In this document: one piece after another, positions 13,601 through 25,429 of the stretch | How positions within the stretch are numbered: the first letter of the stretch is position 1 | Layout of the letters: every line of letters starts with the position of its first letter | DNA from: Rhabditophanes sp. KR3021 | Lineage: Eukaryota; Nematoda; Chromadorea; Rhabditida; Alloionematidae | Direction of reading: 5' to 3' | Assembly: GCA_963281155.1 (NCBI GenBank) | Contig: CAUJLY010000006.1 | Coordinates: 1,364,001 to 1,428,000, forward strand | Length of the DNA: 64,000 nt | Notes under the pieces: generated by a model | Seen by the model: only the letters and a program-made list of their open reading frames with translations | Databases searched by the model: none | Told to the model about the DNA's origin: nothing | Translations under genes and position numbers: made by a program

Positions 13601-16600
13601 GTGGTAATGAATTTAGATTAGTCTAATTTTTCAGGACAAATTGACTTACCTTGGGTTGACTGGATTGTGAGTGGTTGGTGACATATTGTCATCTTGACTA
13701 TTTTCAAAGTAGTAGTTATCATTTTCAAGCATAGCAGTTGATACTGGCTGAGTTTGAGCCTTTCTGATGACCGCATCCAACTCGGCATCAGTCGTGTCAA
13801 TTTCAGAGTTTCTCATTAGTAATTGTTCTCCAGTATGAATAAGATGGATTGAAGCGGAGTCCCGTAATCCCTGTGTCAATGATTCAGAAAAGTCTTTAGC
13901 GTGATATTGAGCAACTGCTTGGTCAGTTTCCGCTAAAATATGATGAATTAGATGGTGGAAAGTAGCAAATATACGAGTAACTTAGAAAAATCCTCATCAA
14001 CTCTACTACTACCGAACTATATGAATAAAGTTAGAGCCAGAAAGAGAGTTAGGTTGTAAATATCTGATTAAATGTTTGTTGGTATACTAAAGCCTTAACT
14101 ACTTTTTCCTTTAACGATCATCTCTACTCCAATAATTATATACTTATCATCTAAATGTAGTGCTTTAAGTCATATCATTTTAGAGCAAAATAAAAGATCC
14201 CTACCCCAAATATATAAAGCATATAATAAGAACATTTAAAAAGTCGTTATCAAAAATGTAGCACAGCATTTAGAATACATTTTTTGTCGTTGTCTTTGGT
14301 CAGTAATAAAAAGTGTCTTTCGAAGACAGAAGAAGACCTCCGGACAATGATGGCTTATGTATACACACTCGGCGCCGAAAGTATATATATCAGGATATAT
14401 CAAAATTTTAGGGAGGCCTAAGAATGATATGCATAAAGTATATATCATTTATAAATCGAAAGTATTTGTTGTGGCAGTTTAAAAATTTTAAATATAAAGG
14501 GGTGTTGCGGAAGAGGGTCTGATATATAAATTAGCAAGACAAAAAAAGTCATTTCTATTTTGTGGCATGGCAAAAGGCTAAATATATTGTTTGGCAGTTA
14601 GCATAAAATTGTTTAGATGCTCCTTTCGAAGAGGAATCATTTGTTGTAAAGACTCTCAACATTTAATATTTACTTAAAAGGGCCAAAGTTTTGGTTAAAA
14701 GCTAGCAGTAGAAGAGAAGGATGCTAAAGGCCAAAAAGAAAGGCTATTCGTTTTGCATGCTTACCTTCATCATCTGAATCTGAAAACATGGTTTCATTCA
14801 TTCCTTCTGGATTTTGTGGCTTGTATCTTTCTTCCGTGACGGTAGTAGTTTCAGTGATGACTGTGGTTTCTGTGACAGTCTTTAAAGTTTCGACGACAGA
14901 AACATATCCTAATCGTTGAGCAATACTTAAAGGAGTTTGTCCATTTGAAGTTTGCGTATTTGGGCTAGCTCCGTTTTCCAACAAATATCTGACCACTGAA
15001 TTGTGACCTTGTTGTGCTGCTTGATGCAATGGAGTGTAATTAGCTTTAGTCAAGGCTCCAATTTTAGCTCCATTTTCAATTAAAAATTGAACCATATTCA
15101 ATTTCCCAAAATGACAAGCCACATGAAGAGGAGTATATCCAGCCTTAGTTTGACTGTCAATATCGGCATTTGCTTTAACCAACTCTTCAGCAACTGGGAC
15201 TCTGTTTTCTTGGGCACAAAGATGCATTGGAGTAAGTCCATTTTTGGCTTGGGCATTAACATTGCCTTTGTTTTCAATCAAAAGAGCAGCCATCTCTCGG
15301 TGGCCTTCTTCGGCTGCAAGGTGGAGTGGTGTAAATCCAGCTTTAGATTCGGCATTGGTGTCAGCGTGGTATTGAAGCAAAGCTCCGGTAATATCCATTT
15401 GATTTTTCTTAGCAGCTATGTGGAGTGGAGTGTATCCATTTTTAGCAGTAGCTTGCGCGGAAGCTTTGTTTTCCAGCAAAAGAAGCGCAACCTTATCATT
15501 GTTGTAATGAGCAGCGACGTGTAATGGTGTGACTTGATTCTTTCCTTGGATGTCAACGGGAGTCTTCTTTTCAAGAAGTAACCTGGCAACAGCATCGTTC
15601 CCATATTTTGCCGCTAGATGAAGGGGCGTGAAACCTTTCTTAGTAAGGAGAGTCTTGTCAGCTCCCAAATCTAATAAAATTTGAGCCACATCCTCTTGGC
15701 CTTCTTTAGCGGCAATATGAAGGGGAGTGTATTGATCTTTTGTCATGGCATTTGGGTTTGCTTGAGCTTGAAGAAGAAGAGAAACAATATCGATGTTTCC
15801 AAGTCTTGCTGCAATGTGGAGTGGGGTTTGGTGCTCTCTAGCTAGAGCATTAACATTGGCTGAATTTCTAAGGAGAACTCGGACGATGTCGGTTTGATTA
15901 GCCCTGGCAGCTAGATGGAGTGGAGTTTCTCCCCGAACAGTCTCGCAATCAACATTTGCTCCTTGTTGAAGAAGATAAATGACGATTTGAATACATCCCA
16001 TGAAACTGGCAACATGTAAGGGCGAAAGTCCAGACTCGGTAGTAGCTTGAACGGAAGCATTGTATTTAAGTAATAATTCAACAACCTTGATTCGGTTCTT
16101 TTTGCAAGCAATATGAAGCGGCGTAAATCCATTTAAAGCTCTAGCATTTGGGTCAGCCTGACGATCTAGCAATAATTTGGCAACACGAACGTGCCCGCAA
16201 TGAGCAGCAACATGAAGAGGTGTCAAGTAATCCACCGTTACGTCATCTACATTGGCTCTGTGATAAAGAAGAATTCTAGCACATTCTACATGATCTCCCT
16301 GAGATCCCATATGAAGAGGAGAAAGACCATTTTTGGTTCTAGCACTAATAGGAGCTCCCTTTTCTAATAACAATTCAACTACTTGTTCGTGACCTGATCT
16401 AGCAGCACAATGAAGTGGCGTTAGAAGATCTCTAGTTCTACAATCAATTAAAGCTCCACTGGAAATAAGTAAATTGGCCAAATTTGTTCTTCCCCATTTA
16501 GCAGCAACGTGAAGTGGGGAAATGTTGTGACGGGCTTGGAAATTTACATTTGCATTTCTTTCCAACAACAATTTTGCCATATTTTCATTTCCGTAGTGTG

Positions 16601-17547
16601 CAGCAATGTGAAGAGGAGTAAAACCACTCTTGGAGGTGACATCAGCGTTATTATCATTTTGCAATAATAATGTAGCAGCCTTGGTGTCATCCTTTTTAGC
16701 AGCAATATGCAAAGCTGGCAACCTAACTTTTCCTTTTCCATCATTTTCTAACAATAAAGCGACTATTTTATCATGACCTTGTTGAAGGGCAACGGCGAGT
16801 GGAGTAAAGCCGTCCTATAATTAAAATGAATAAATACATTTCAAATATAATTGATTAAACATCATATAACGAGTCATTAAAACAAAAGAATATAATTGAT
16901 TAAAACACATATTCATTAAACTAAATCTATCTGATTCGAGGTCAAGTAATCAGATTTAACGATTCGAGATTAATCAAATTGCACTTTTAATTGGCAAATT
17001 TAATTACGTAAATGAATGACTGATTTAATTATTTACTTACCTCGGTAGCAAGAACTTGATTAGCTCCACTGGTAAGCAAAAAGCGTACTACATCTTCGTG
17101 GTTTTCTTGGGCTGCCATATACAAGGGAGTAAATCCATTTAAGGACTGGGCATTGACACTAGCTCCGTGTTCTACCAAAATAGTAACAATCATATCTTGC
17201 CCAGCAAGACAAGCAATATGAAGAGCTGTATTTCCTTTTCGAGTTGAAGAATCTACATTTGCTCCGCGCCTCAAAAGCTCCCTCACCACTTCGTGATGCC
17301 CTTCTTTCGATGCAAGGTGAAGAGCATTCAGGCCATTCGAGTTAGATGCATTGATGTCCACTCCATTTCGTAGATATTCCAAAACTTTGTCAAAGTGGCC
17401 TGCTCTAGCTGCTCTCAGGAATGAAGCATTGGAATCTGCCTTGTTTGGTACTGGGTTAGGTGCATTTGGGCCTGTGAGATTATTTGAGGCCGGACCATCC
17501 TCATGATGGTCCATGTCTATAACTTCTGGCAATTCTGATTGAGCCAT
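1..17547 (-). CDS. unc-44: Ankyrin (UNC-44/ankyrin-G/B class), giant and short isoforms, runs off left edge
   Basis: Ankyrins link membrane proteins (channels, L1-type adhesion molecules) to the spectrin skeleton; in nematodes UNC-44 acts in axon guidance and neuronal polarity. Exons I can join in phase: 17041-17547 (start at MAQSELPEV, 169 codons), 14765-16814, 13650-13932, 11172-13455, then alternative 3' exons: 10284-10474 (short end), cassettes 8593-8754 and 8469-8543, then either 8007-8146 (second short end) or the giant exon 7673 to beyond position 1. Domains: about two dozen ankyrin repeats (TPLH motifs), a [19 protein letters not shown] linker, ZU5-UPA, a death domain, then a variable tail. 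An upstream in-frame ATG at 17577 is possible, but MAQSELPEV is favoured because the family's conserved N-terminus ([17 protein letters not shown]) follows soon after. Two frame breaks are present as sequenced (13419-13424 and about 1572-1578). Family assignment is very secure; the exact isoform set is inferred from splice phases. Confidence 0.93.
2900..3640 (-). repeat. 54-base tandem units (18 residues) inside the giant exon
   Basis: The best preserved coding repeats in the giant exon. The unit [18 protein letters not shown] recurs with few changes (FVDHHEV, FGEHREI, FGEPYEV), giving a 54-base period on the DNA, visible on the plus strand as CTTTGAATTGG-GATTC-GA-AT-A. Some half-units are doubled. 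A second, similar 18-residue set ([18 protein letters not shown]) lies at the left edge (about 1-330). The near identity of adjacent copies points to recent expansion or homogenisation, and such arrays are prone to assembly collapse. Confidence 0.85.
8007..8146 (-). CDS. unc-44: Ankyrin second alternative last exon (46 codons)
   Basis: The acceptor CTAAATTCAG is followed by GA, which completes a Gly codon with the leftover G of cassette B, cassette A or the death-domain exon. The frame then encodes 46 residues ([14 protein letters not shown]... to ...YIIPIQKS) and a TAA at 8007-8009. Phase and acceptor fit the same scheme as the other alternative ends, and the codons look protein-coding. It lies in the intron before the giant exon. 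It could also be read from an internal ATG at 8158, but a spliced terminal exon is more likely. Confidence 0.6.
8469..8543 (-). CDS. unc-44: Ankyrin cassette exon B (25 codons)
   Basis: A 75-base exon between acceptor AAATTAG and donor AAGTG/GTGAGT, again phase 1 on both sides. It encodes a very acidic peptide ([19 protein letters not shown]) joining cassette A to either the second short terminus or the giant exon. It is too short to stand out as an open frame, and is supported by good splice borders and consistent phase. Confidence 0.65.
8593..8754 (-). CDS. unc-44: Ankyrin cassette exon A of the long-tail isoforms
   Basis: The acceptor ACATTCCAG and donor CAAG/GTAATA bound 162 bases, a multiple of three, entered and left in phase 1. 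It encodes a charged tail piece with [19 protein letters not shown], resembling the Thr-rich motifs that recur in ankyrin tails (compare [11 protein letters not shown] in the giant exon). Because its length is divisible by three, it can be included or skipped without changing frame. I assign it to the ankyrin gene from phase and motif, not from transcript data. Confidence 0.75.
8895..9323 (-). CDS. 142-residue coiled-coil protein nested in an ankyrin intron, or alternative first exon
   Basis: An uninterrupted frame with its own ATG ([10 protein letters not shown]) and stop. Residues about 15-70 are predicted by eye to form an amphipathic helix or coiled coil ([26 protein letters not shown]). 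Later it has [11 protein letters not shown], which resembles the Thr-rich tail motifs of ankyrin cassette A and the giant exon. I see no splice acceptor just upstream of the ATG and no convincing donor near the stop, so it reads as complete. It may be a nested gene on the same strand, or an exon of an internal-promoter ankyrin transcript; the shared motif favours a link to ankyrin. No known family recognised. Confidence 0.55.
   Translation of the reverse strand: MESKSHNISIKVPPQETQHLLADLEEQRIALNNMLVQLKSMPKNDKEKFFAVVQRLMELEEELKMSGINVPKDHALFESVVSAMLKDYPNTDLQIIATSNRRITTTKMSYEADTPGMDNKEDSEVMATQRKLLNEICGLSMY
9324..10283 (-). other. Ankyrin intron sequence, no further exon seen
   Basis: AT-rich sequence between the nested 142-residue frame and the first alternative ankyrin terminus. 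Only short, compositionally random open frames are visible. It could hold the 3' UTR of the short isoform and a promoter for the nested frame, but I see no specific element. Confidence 0.4.
10284..10474 (-). CDS. unc-44: Ankyrin alternative last exon (short isoform)
   Basis: The acceptor CTTTTCAG at 10475-10476 is followed by AG, which completes a Glu codon with the leftover G of the death-domain exon. It encodes 62 more residues, rich in Asp, Glu, Ser and Asn ([10 protein letters not shown], then [10 protein letters not shown]), and stops at 10284. This gives a conventional-size ankyrin ending soon after the death domain. The coding assignment rests on the exact phase match and biased composition. 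The larger open frame extends to 10529 only by reading through the intron. Confidence 0.75.
11172..13455 (-). CDS. unc-44: Ankyrin exon 4: ZU5, UPA and death domains (one frame break)
   Basis: This exon carries the spectrin-binding ZU5 modules ([19 protein letters not shown] onward), the UPA segment and a death domain near 11700-11930 ([20 protein letters not shown]). The acceptor CTTTTTAG at 13456-13457 gives phase-correct [12 protein letters not shown]. After that the frame is lost within a run of six C's on the plus strand (13419-13424) and resumes as AMRGC. One more G on the coding strand would restore the family sequence exactly. A weak GAG acceptor at 13426-13427 (exon starting 13425) would keep phase but would drop conserved residues. 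The donor GAAG/GTGAGT leaves one base, the same phase used by all alternative 3' exons. Confidence 0.93.
13650..13932 (-). CDS. unc-44: Ankyrin exon 3: linker before ZU5
   Basis: A 283-base exon between acceptor TATTTTAG (13933-13934) and donor CCCAAG/GTAAGT. It encodes the conserved linker [20 protein letters not shown] and a less conserved Asn/Asp-rich stretch. Two bases (AG) carry over to the next exon; with the T at 13455 they make a Ser codon followed by [12 protein letters not shown], the normal beginning of the ZU5 region. The match to the nematode family sets the frame even though no methionine is present. Confidence 0.88.
13933..14764 (-). other. Ankyrin intron between repeat exon and linker exon
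   Basis: An 832-base intron with donor GAAG/GTAAGC and acceptor TATTTTAG. Nothing coding or structured stands out. It is much longer than the 35-75 base introns in the neighbouring genes. Confidence 0.6.
14765..16814 (-). CDS. unc-44: Ankyrin exon 2: about 20 ankyrin repeats plus linker
   Basis: This 2050-base exon encodes a continuous solenoid of 33-residue ankyrin repeats, the part of ankyrins that binds membrane proteins. Each repeat shows the G-TPLH-AA-GH signature. It ends in the Thr/Glu-rich linker with [19 protein letters not shown] and the acidic SDSDDE box known from nematode ankyrins. The donor is GAAG/GTAAGC with one base left over; this base joins the next exon's CG to make an Ala codon, so phases agree. 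The open frame also runs past the donor to 14724, which is read-through of the intron. Confidence 0.95.
17041..17547 (-). CDS. unc-44: Ankyrin exon 1: N-terminus and first ankyrin repeats
   Basis: First coding exon of the ankyrin gene, 507 bases, ending on a complete codon (donor ACCGAG/GTAAGT). It starts with an acidic N-terminal peptide and holds roughly the first four ankyrin repeats ([19 protein letters not shown], then [13 protein letters not shown] and [13 protein letters not shown]). The sequence continues without loss into [14 protein letters not shown] at 16814 after a 226-base intron, which confirms the junction. Confidence 0.93.
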
Positions 17548-20500
17548 TTTATTTAAGGTATAATTAGACAAGTTCAAATTACTCTGACTTGGTAATTATT
17601 AAATAAAAACTACAAATAAAAGACAAATGAAATGGCAAATATTTACTAGACCAAAAAATGATAAGAGCGAAATGAATGTGGCATCCCAAATATTTAATAA
17701 AATTTAACAAACTATGCAGATGGTTCAAACGCAAATTTAGAAATTTGTAATGTCGGAATAATTGAAAGTATATCAGATGAGATTGAATTAAAGATATTTA
17801 AAGAATAATATAAACATATACACCATCTACCAGATAGATGTGTCTTTTGTGGCAATTTAAGAGACCTCGACAATACACTCGGATTATAGGATGGCATTAT
17901 TCATTTGAAACAATAGATATACATATTTTGTACAGTCTATGTGAACTTTCATGAATTATATGTGTAGATGGGACAACAAGCTCACAGATACATGGCAAAA
18001 TATTTATTGTAGCTTTACAATAAGATATACGCTCATCTACTGCTTTGCTGGCATTGAACCTTTCTGTGTATGTTAGATTTAAGTGGCAACGCACCCACAA
18101 CCCATCACTTCATAGCTCATCTCTTAAAAAGGTTTAGACAATACCAACCACAATACGAAGATATCTTAAAATAATGGAGAAGTAGGCACAAAGAATATAC
18201 TGCCAAATCAAAGAGCCAAACACATACATACACCATCTCCTTCCCACACTCTATCTTTTCATCACAAAATATATTGGAAAAAAGAAATAAATAAATATGT
18301 ATATATTGATGCGATTGCTGGATCTGTCCTTGGCGTGCACATTTCCACTGTCTTTCTCTTAAAGTGAGGCTTTTGTTGGGGTAGCGATAAAATAAAGTCG
18401 TCGGTCGGTGGCGTCTTTCTCGACTCAACTAAAATGCCAAATGTCTCTCTATTTCAGGGAATGTCTAGTACTTTTTATGCCACAATATATAAATATATAT
18501 ATTTATACTCAAGACTAAATTACCATCTTTCTTGAACTACTCTAAATCGTACGCTGACCAGCTACATACATTCTTTCGATGTGAATGGCAGTCTATTAGT
18601 AGCAAAATGGTTGTCTGCAATGGGCAACACACTAAGATGGAAGAAGTGACAAAGTGGTGCCATTGGAGGGCATAGGCTATAAGAAGCCAGAACGGGTCAC
18701 AAAAAATGATCCAAGCAGTAGATCGGCTTTGTGGCCATATTCAAAAGAGTCTTTATGGTTAGTAATAAACTCACCAGCTGCATCGAATTAATAGTCAAAA
18801 AGAAGTAAACACATATATTGAATACATATAAATGCAAGTAATCGGGTCGTGGGCCTCGCTTACCAATTGCGAGGAAGAGTTAATGAACGGGAAATGGTTA
18901 CCCCAAACAAAAGATCCCTATTAAAATGTGAGCTTAATGGCAGATGGCAATTTGTCCTATTTCTGTCTCTTTCTCCTTTTAAACTCTCTCAGACCCTTTT
19001 TTGTAGCCAAGGTTTGGGAGATGGTTTGTTTGAACGGTCAAACTTATGTCTATCCCCCCTAAACAATGGCGAAAAATCGAATTAAAAAAAAATAAATAAC
19101 GAGCCTATATCTAAAACTTACCCAACCAACTAATTTATTTAAAATCAAAAACAGTTGACCCGACTTTTAATAGGGTATATTATTTGTAAAAAATACCAAT
19201 TCATGTGTTGAGATATATCACCTTGCATGATGGAAGGTGCTTTTAATATTGTGTACCATACTATCTCTTAAAGAATGCAAAATCTTGACACATCAAGGAC
19301 ATCAATGCTAATGTATTGACAAATAAAAACAAAAGTAATATTGAATGTATTTATGATCTCCATCACTTTTGTTTGCACTGATACGCAATCAAATGGAAAC
19401 ACATCTTTTAGCAAAAATAAATTATTTTGATGATGGACAAATGTTAGGATACTATTTATTTTAAAAGCATGGAAAAAATATTTTCCAAATAAACTCACTA
19501 TTTGTTGGGAGTAAGATAAGTGTATGGATATTATGTATAAAGTAATCTTAAAAAATGTGTCATTTCAATATATTTGTTTGAATATATTTGTAAAGTTTCA
19601 TTCAAAATGTTGAATATTCCTTAATATAATAAATATCTCTTCATTTATTTAATGAAAATATCGTAAGGAAAGAGATGGTAGCTTAGAAGTGCACATTTTG
19701 TAATCATTTGGTAGAATACAAACCTCTTATAGGCAAGAAATATATGCAGGATGATAAATAATTAAAATGAACAGTTTCGGTTTGGTTGTTTTAACGATAA
19801 AAAAGTTGCAAATTAAAAGCGTTTCGTTGACGTGTTTTTAAAAAAAAGCTTTTATCATTATGATAGGCTATAAATGATTCAAAGAATATGCATGCAAAGT
19901 TAATGAAACAACTCACAAATGGTTCGTAAAACAAATTTCTTTAAAAAATTAAGTATGCTTCTTTGAATGTTTGGTATACTTTTAATGTGTACCATTAATT
20001 AGGTACATTGTTTCAATAGATGTTTTTTACAAAACTTCGAAGTATGGTAGTAACCATAATAATAAATATTATTAAAAACAAAATTGACATAAATGTATCG
20101 GAAAACAAAGGTATGAAGCTTCCCTATCTTTCTTCTAATAAATAGTGAAAGCAGATATAAAGAATGTAGCGGTATATAGTTCCTATTCATGAAGTATAGG
20201 TATATATTTATAAATTTGACATAAAGTAGAGTCACCATACGATTCACAACGGTAAATATCAAAGGAGACAACTTGAAAGAGCCAGATGTTAATTGTTTGA
20301 ACGTTATTTATACAGGCATAAATTGATAGTACGTCAATTTTGTCGTATGTTTGCAATAGGTTCTAATATTTAGAAATATATTTTTATAAATGACAGGATA
20401 AATAGATATCTAGAATGAAAATTGACGTCAAGGAAAAAAGGCCTCAAGTTAAATTGATTGAAAAAATGGATAGATATTTATTGAAAATTCTCAGAAATAT

Positions 20501-23500
20501 TAAAAATACACACATTCATGCATTGACTCAGGGCTTTTTTAAAACAAACCTTTTTCACCTAAACTACTCCTCTTCTTTCGTTTGGTTCAAAAAGTGAAAG
20601 ATAAGCCTATGAAAGGAATGTATGTAAATGACATAGATATTGTATGTGATCTAAACAACAATAATAATAGAAGTAATCAGTATTGCAATTCCCACAATCG
20701 GAGCATATACACTTGATATTGTGAATATTGGCGCAGAGACGAGACAAGCGAGCAATTGGTAATAGTGTGATAATTTGATATCAAGGAAGGGTATGCTCAT
20801 AAATGAATCGTGGTGCTGCAAATAAAGTGATATATAAATTTAGATGGAAAGCGATGCAACAATTGTTAATAATGGGAAAATTGTATATTGTTCTTTTATG
20901 TTAATAGTAAAAAAGTGTGCACACACTATAGGCTGACATCAAAAAAGTGTTATAAAATAAATTTAAACGACGTCAAACTTTTTATTGTTAGTATTAAAAT
21001 TTTCTTTATTCCATGTTGCGAACCATTAAATTAAAGCAAAGAAATGCAAATGTTTGGAATAAATTTGTAAAGTGAGAACGCTTCAATATTTTAAACAAAA
21101 CCCAATAAATATACAAAAATATGGCGCCGTTGTCTATTGTAAAGTTGAGTACGCTTTATATTTACAAATATGCATATTTCTCAATTAACAACAATTGCGA
21201 CTGATCACAAACAAAATGTCAAGCCACAACGCTCACTATCTAATTAACTACTCTACACACAAAAATGTTAGCAATTATGTGGGTAAATAATGGTGCTGAG
21301 TCATGGCGCCTATAAATATCTCAAATTCATAAATAAAAACATTATGATTGTGTAAATTAAACAAAAATGATAGATGACGGACAACCTGTCAAATAGAGAA
21401 CGCGCATCATCAATTCATTTTAAATATGAAAACATACATGAACATCTACACTTATTTATTATTCAGAGAGAACTCTAAGTCTTACAACTAATTATTAACT
21501 TCCATTTTTAATAGAAATTCTATGCAATAGTAATTTCATTGTTTCTAGAAAAGTGAAGAAAGTGAGGATGCAGAAAATAGTTGTTTAAAAAACTATTATA
21601 CCCGAGCAACTCCTTACATTCACATACACATAATATATTAAGTTTCATTCCCTTTAGGAAGTTTAATTTTGCAATATGTTTTAAATGAAATGTAATTCAT
21701 ACATTGTATGGCATACAAATCTTACATTTCTTTCCTAAATAGGCTAATCGAAGTTCTTTGCAATGATGAAAAAGAAAAGAAGATTGGTTGTTAAGAGCTA
21801 TTTAAGGAAAAAGCTATCACCATTTTTTAGAAAGACTAGTTAGTGAATATAAATTTTCGTTTATGTTAATTATCTTTTTATACATATTTTTCCCACCAAA
21901 TAAACTGTTCTAGAAAAGGATGATATTTTGCCTGACTTTGGACAATGGATTATCAACGCCACTGCCAACTAAGCCAGCCTGAGAAGTGTATCAATGTTTT
22001 TTAAAATTAGTTTTTTAAATAGACGAAATAATCATTACACGCCATGTTATATGTGGCATAAACAATATGAAAGAAAGTGCATCTTTTTTAGGAAGCAAAA
22101 GGAGACGAAATGAAATGATGCGTATTGTATACTAATAAGCTATGTGTATTTATACATTAATTCAAGGCTTGAATGAAAGGATTTGGTATTTTACATGATG
22201 GCAAAATGCATAAGTAAGTATGTAAGTATTAATGAAATCTTGAATATTCAAGAGACCAAAAATAGAAGGGACTCTAACACTAAATCAATTAGAATCGTCA
22301 GCTTAAAATGGCCAAGTCCAGTCATATTTGGGTAAAAGAGTAGAAGATGCTTTTAGTTAAACAATAAATTATACAACTTGAAGTAGATATAAGTAAACAA
22401 GCCAGCACACTTTAACTCTTCATAGAAATTTCTTTTTAGATAATGATAAACGTTGTGACATACAATATGTGGTTTTGTTTAAAGAACACACCTTAAGTCT
22501 GAGTTTAGAATTGAGTAAATGACATTCATCGGTCAAACCACAAATAGCCATTACTAACATAGAAATAATAATGAAGCACTCACCAAAAAAGTGAACTTTT
22601 TCAATGGTACATACATTCATGGATTAGAATATTGAAATGATAGTGAAGCACGAATGTGAATAATATTCTCAAATAAAATTGTTACGTGTATTTCACTGAT
22701 ACATAAATATATTCTTAAATAAATATGGGAGAGTGTTATATTTCATACCTAGGCTTTATTATTAATATAAGTAAAGCATTAAATGGTGGAGGAAGTGATT
22801 GTTTGTATGTAGGAAAGATTGAAATTTTTTAACATTTGCTTATAATCTTTTGAGATGTAAATGTGTTGAAATGATTGTAAATAAATAAAACCATCCTTGC
22901 AAATGTATTTCAAACTAATTATGAATATGGTTTAAAACTATAAATCTTGGATACACTAATATAGAATAATTAGGTGTTTGCAAATATGTGTACAACTAAT
23001 AAATCAGGTAACCTTAAAGAAGTTTATGAAAGGATAAAATTAGTATTCTTTGTTAGTGTTGTATCAGATAAATAAATATGTGTATATTACTTTCTTTTAT
23101 TAACACTTATACAGATCAAGTATAACATTTTAATGAATTAAATGCATTCTTAGAAAATAGAAGTTAATATTTATAGTTATTATTGTGTATGAATATATTT
23201 TGATGACAAAAGTTAAAGGAAGCCGATTAAAGACTCTATTAAAAGAGTCTTACTATTTAAACACACCAAACCCATTCAAGAGTTTACACTGCGAAGTTTT
23301 CTGTAAAAACAAACTTCTAAAAGTGTTGTTTAAGTCTTTAAAAAATATATAATAAAATCAAAAACACTGAATTTATTATACTTAGGGAAATGTTTATATC
23401 CATTGCCAATAAATTAGCTAAAAAATAAAATAGTTACATTGCTTCAATCTAAATAATTAAAAGAAACTAGGGATAATTTTAAAAAAGGGCTGGATGTACA

Positions 23501-25429
23501 CAGATTTATTTGTGTTTATAAGTTGTAGTAAGAAAGTAGCATTGAATATGCAACAAATTAACGCAGTTGGAATCTGTTTATAAAATGAAATTACGTATGA
23601 CATGTTTTAGAAATGGAAAAATCAATTGATAAAAGGTGTGTAAAATGGTTGAAAAGTATGGGTATGTTGGCACATAGCGAATAAAAAATGTATATTGGAA
23701 TATGAGGTGCAAAGATGATTGTAAGCTACAAAAATATATAATGTTATATTGACATTGAAATTTTATATTTTTAGTGGAGGTCAATACATATGTAATTTTG
23801 AATGTATATAATGGAGGTATCTATACGGGAATAGTGCAGCACTTTTTGAAAAGTAAACAATGTCAAAAATCGGACTAAGTGTATTTTATATGATAAAAAA
23901 TGAATAGTCTCGACATGTATTGTATAATGTGTAGTTGTGAATTATAAAATTAGAGTTGGAGGGGATTAATTGTGTAAAAAATGATTTGTTAATGATCGGA
24001 TATAAATAATTACATGCAAATTAAGTTCTAAATATTTTTTGTAACTTTGCTGGTGTGATATCATTGTTGGTGTTGTCAATTGTTGTTTGTGTACAATCTC
24101 ATTATCACACAAAATAAATAGTAGCAAAGATGCACTTGTGTACATGATTAAATATTTATCAGATCTTCTTGAACGAATCTCTGATGGAATGCTTAGTTCC
24201 TCACAAAAATACAGATAGTTAAGTGAAGTGTAATGTTTGAATTTCCACTACCTGTTTCATGATATATATTGAGCAATGATGATTACACATACGTTAACAT
24301 TAAATATAATTATCCAAATGATTGTTAAGCTAATTTAAAAAGATCAGAGCTGAAATGAAGCGTAGTTATATTGAATTTATAAATATGTAGTTATTTGTAT
24401 AGAATTAAACTGTAGAAGCAAATCAATGCATTTCATATTTAGAAATATTATTATTCTCATAAGCAGACAGATAATACCTTTGTTAGGATAACATTTCTTA
24501 ATAGTCAAATGAACCTCTTTGAGCATCCCGATTAATAAATGCTTTTTTGGAGTTATATAGTAATTATGAATAGCTTTTGTTTAAAGAAATAATTTATAGT
24601 ATTTTAAACCAAGTAAGGAAAGCAAATCAAAAAGATAAGAGGGTAGAAGGAATTAAATTATAAGTATATACAGACAAATTGTGCCTTTATTTATATGTTA
24701 AATTTATAAATAATAAATATAGTTTTGACCACAATTTGACATTGATAAATCCAAAGAAAAAAGAACATCAACTCTTTGCAAAAAATATGAGTGATGTGTT
24801 TGGGTTAAATTTGTAAAATGGAATATGGAGCTATTAACATTTTCAATTCATGCGCAAATGAATGCTCCTTTCTTATTTGAGCAATTTTTTATATTGTGGC
24901 TATGCGGTTCATTGAAATGAAAGAATTCAGTTTTAGGCAGTTTATACTTTGACCTTAACAGACCATATACTTATTTATTTATAAATACTTCAATTACATA
25001 TATTGAAATGTATTAAGTATTTTAAACAATAATTTTGTTCTGTGAAATGTAAACACCGAGTAAATAATAAATATTAAAAATTATTTTGTGTGGTCTATGT
25101 ATTAATAGAATTGTAATATGGCCTACTATCACAACTTAAAAACATATTACAAATCAGCAAATTAATTGGAGTTGTGAATAATTTAAAAATCTAGGGAATT
25201 GCAAAATATTTGTGTCTTAGGAAACGGCCACATTATTCTAATTTATTTGCTTAGATAGGCTGATGTATAATGTTTTCAGTTCCTACAATTACAGTTAAGG
25301 GTTTAAATTTTGGATTATACATCACTTCAATTTGTATTTTTATACATGGCAGACATTCGTATTTTAAAACATTAAATTGTTCATTATGTTAAGTCAAACT
25401 AAATTCGTGAAGTATAATTACCTTGAAAG
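17548..25429. other. Gene-poor region upstream of ankyrin
   Basis: Nearly 8 kb with no recognisable coding exon on either strand; the open frames are short, unbiased and rich in Leu, Ile and Phe as expected from AT-rich noise. It presumably holds the ankyrin promoter, 5' UTR exons and enhancers, as long upstream regions are typical for neuronal genes, but no element can be pinned down from sequence alone. Slightly less AT-rich patches occur around 18350-18420 and 18590-18760. Confidence 0.5.

Noticed and set aside
14236..14448. 70-codon minus-strand frame in the ankyrin intron
   Set aside because: No family, no splice phase agreement, ordinary length for chance in AT-rich DNA.
16921..16980. 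GATTCGAG-like motifs as a tRNA T-arm
   Set aside because: They lie within an ankyrin intron as an imperfect repeat and lack the other arms of a tRNA.
18849..19085. 78-codon plus-strand frame upstream of ankyrin
   Set aside because: No recognisable motif or splice context; length is within chance expectation.
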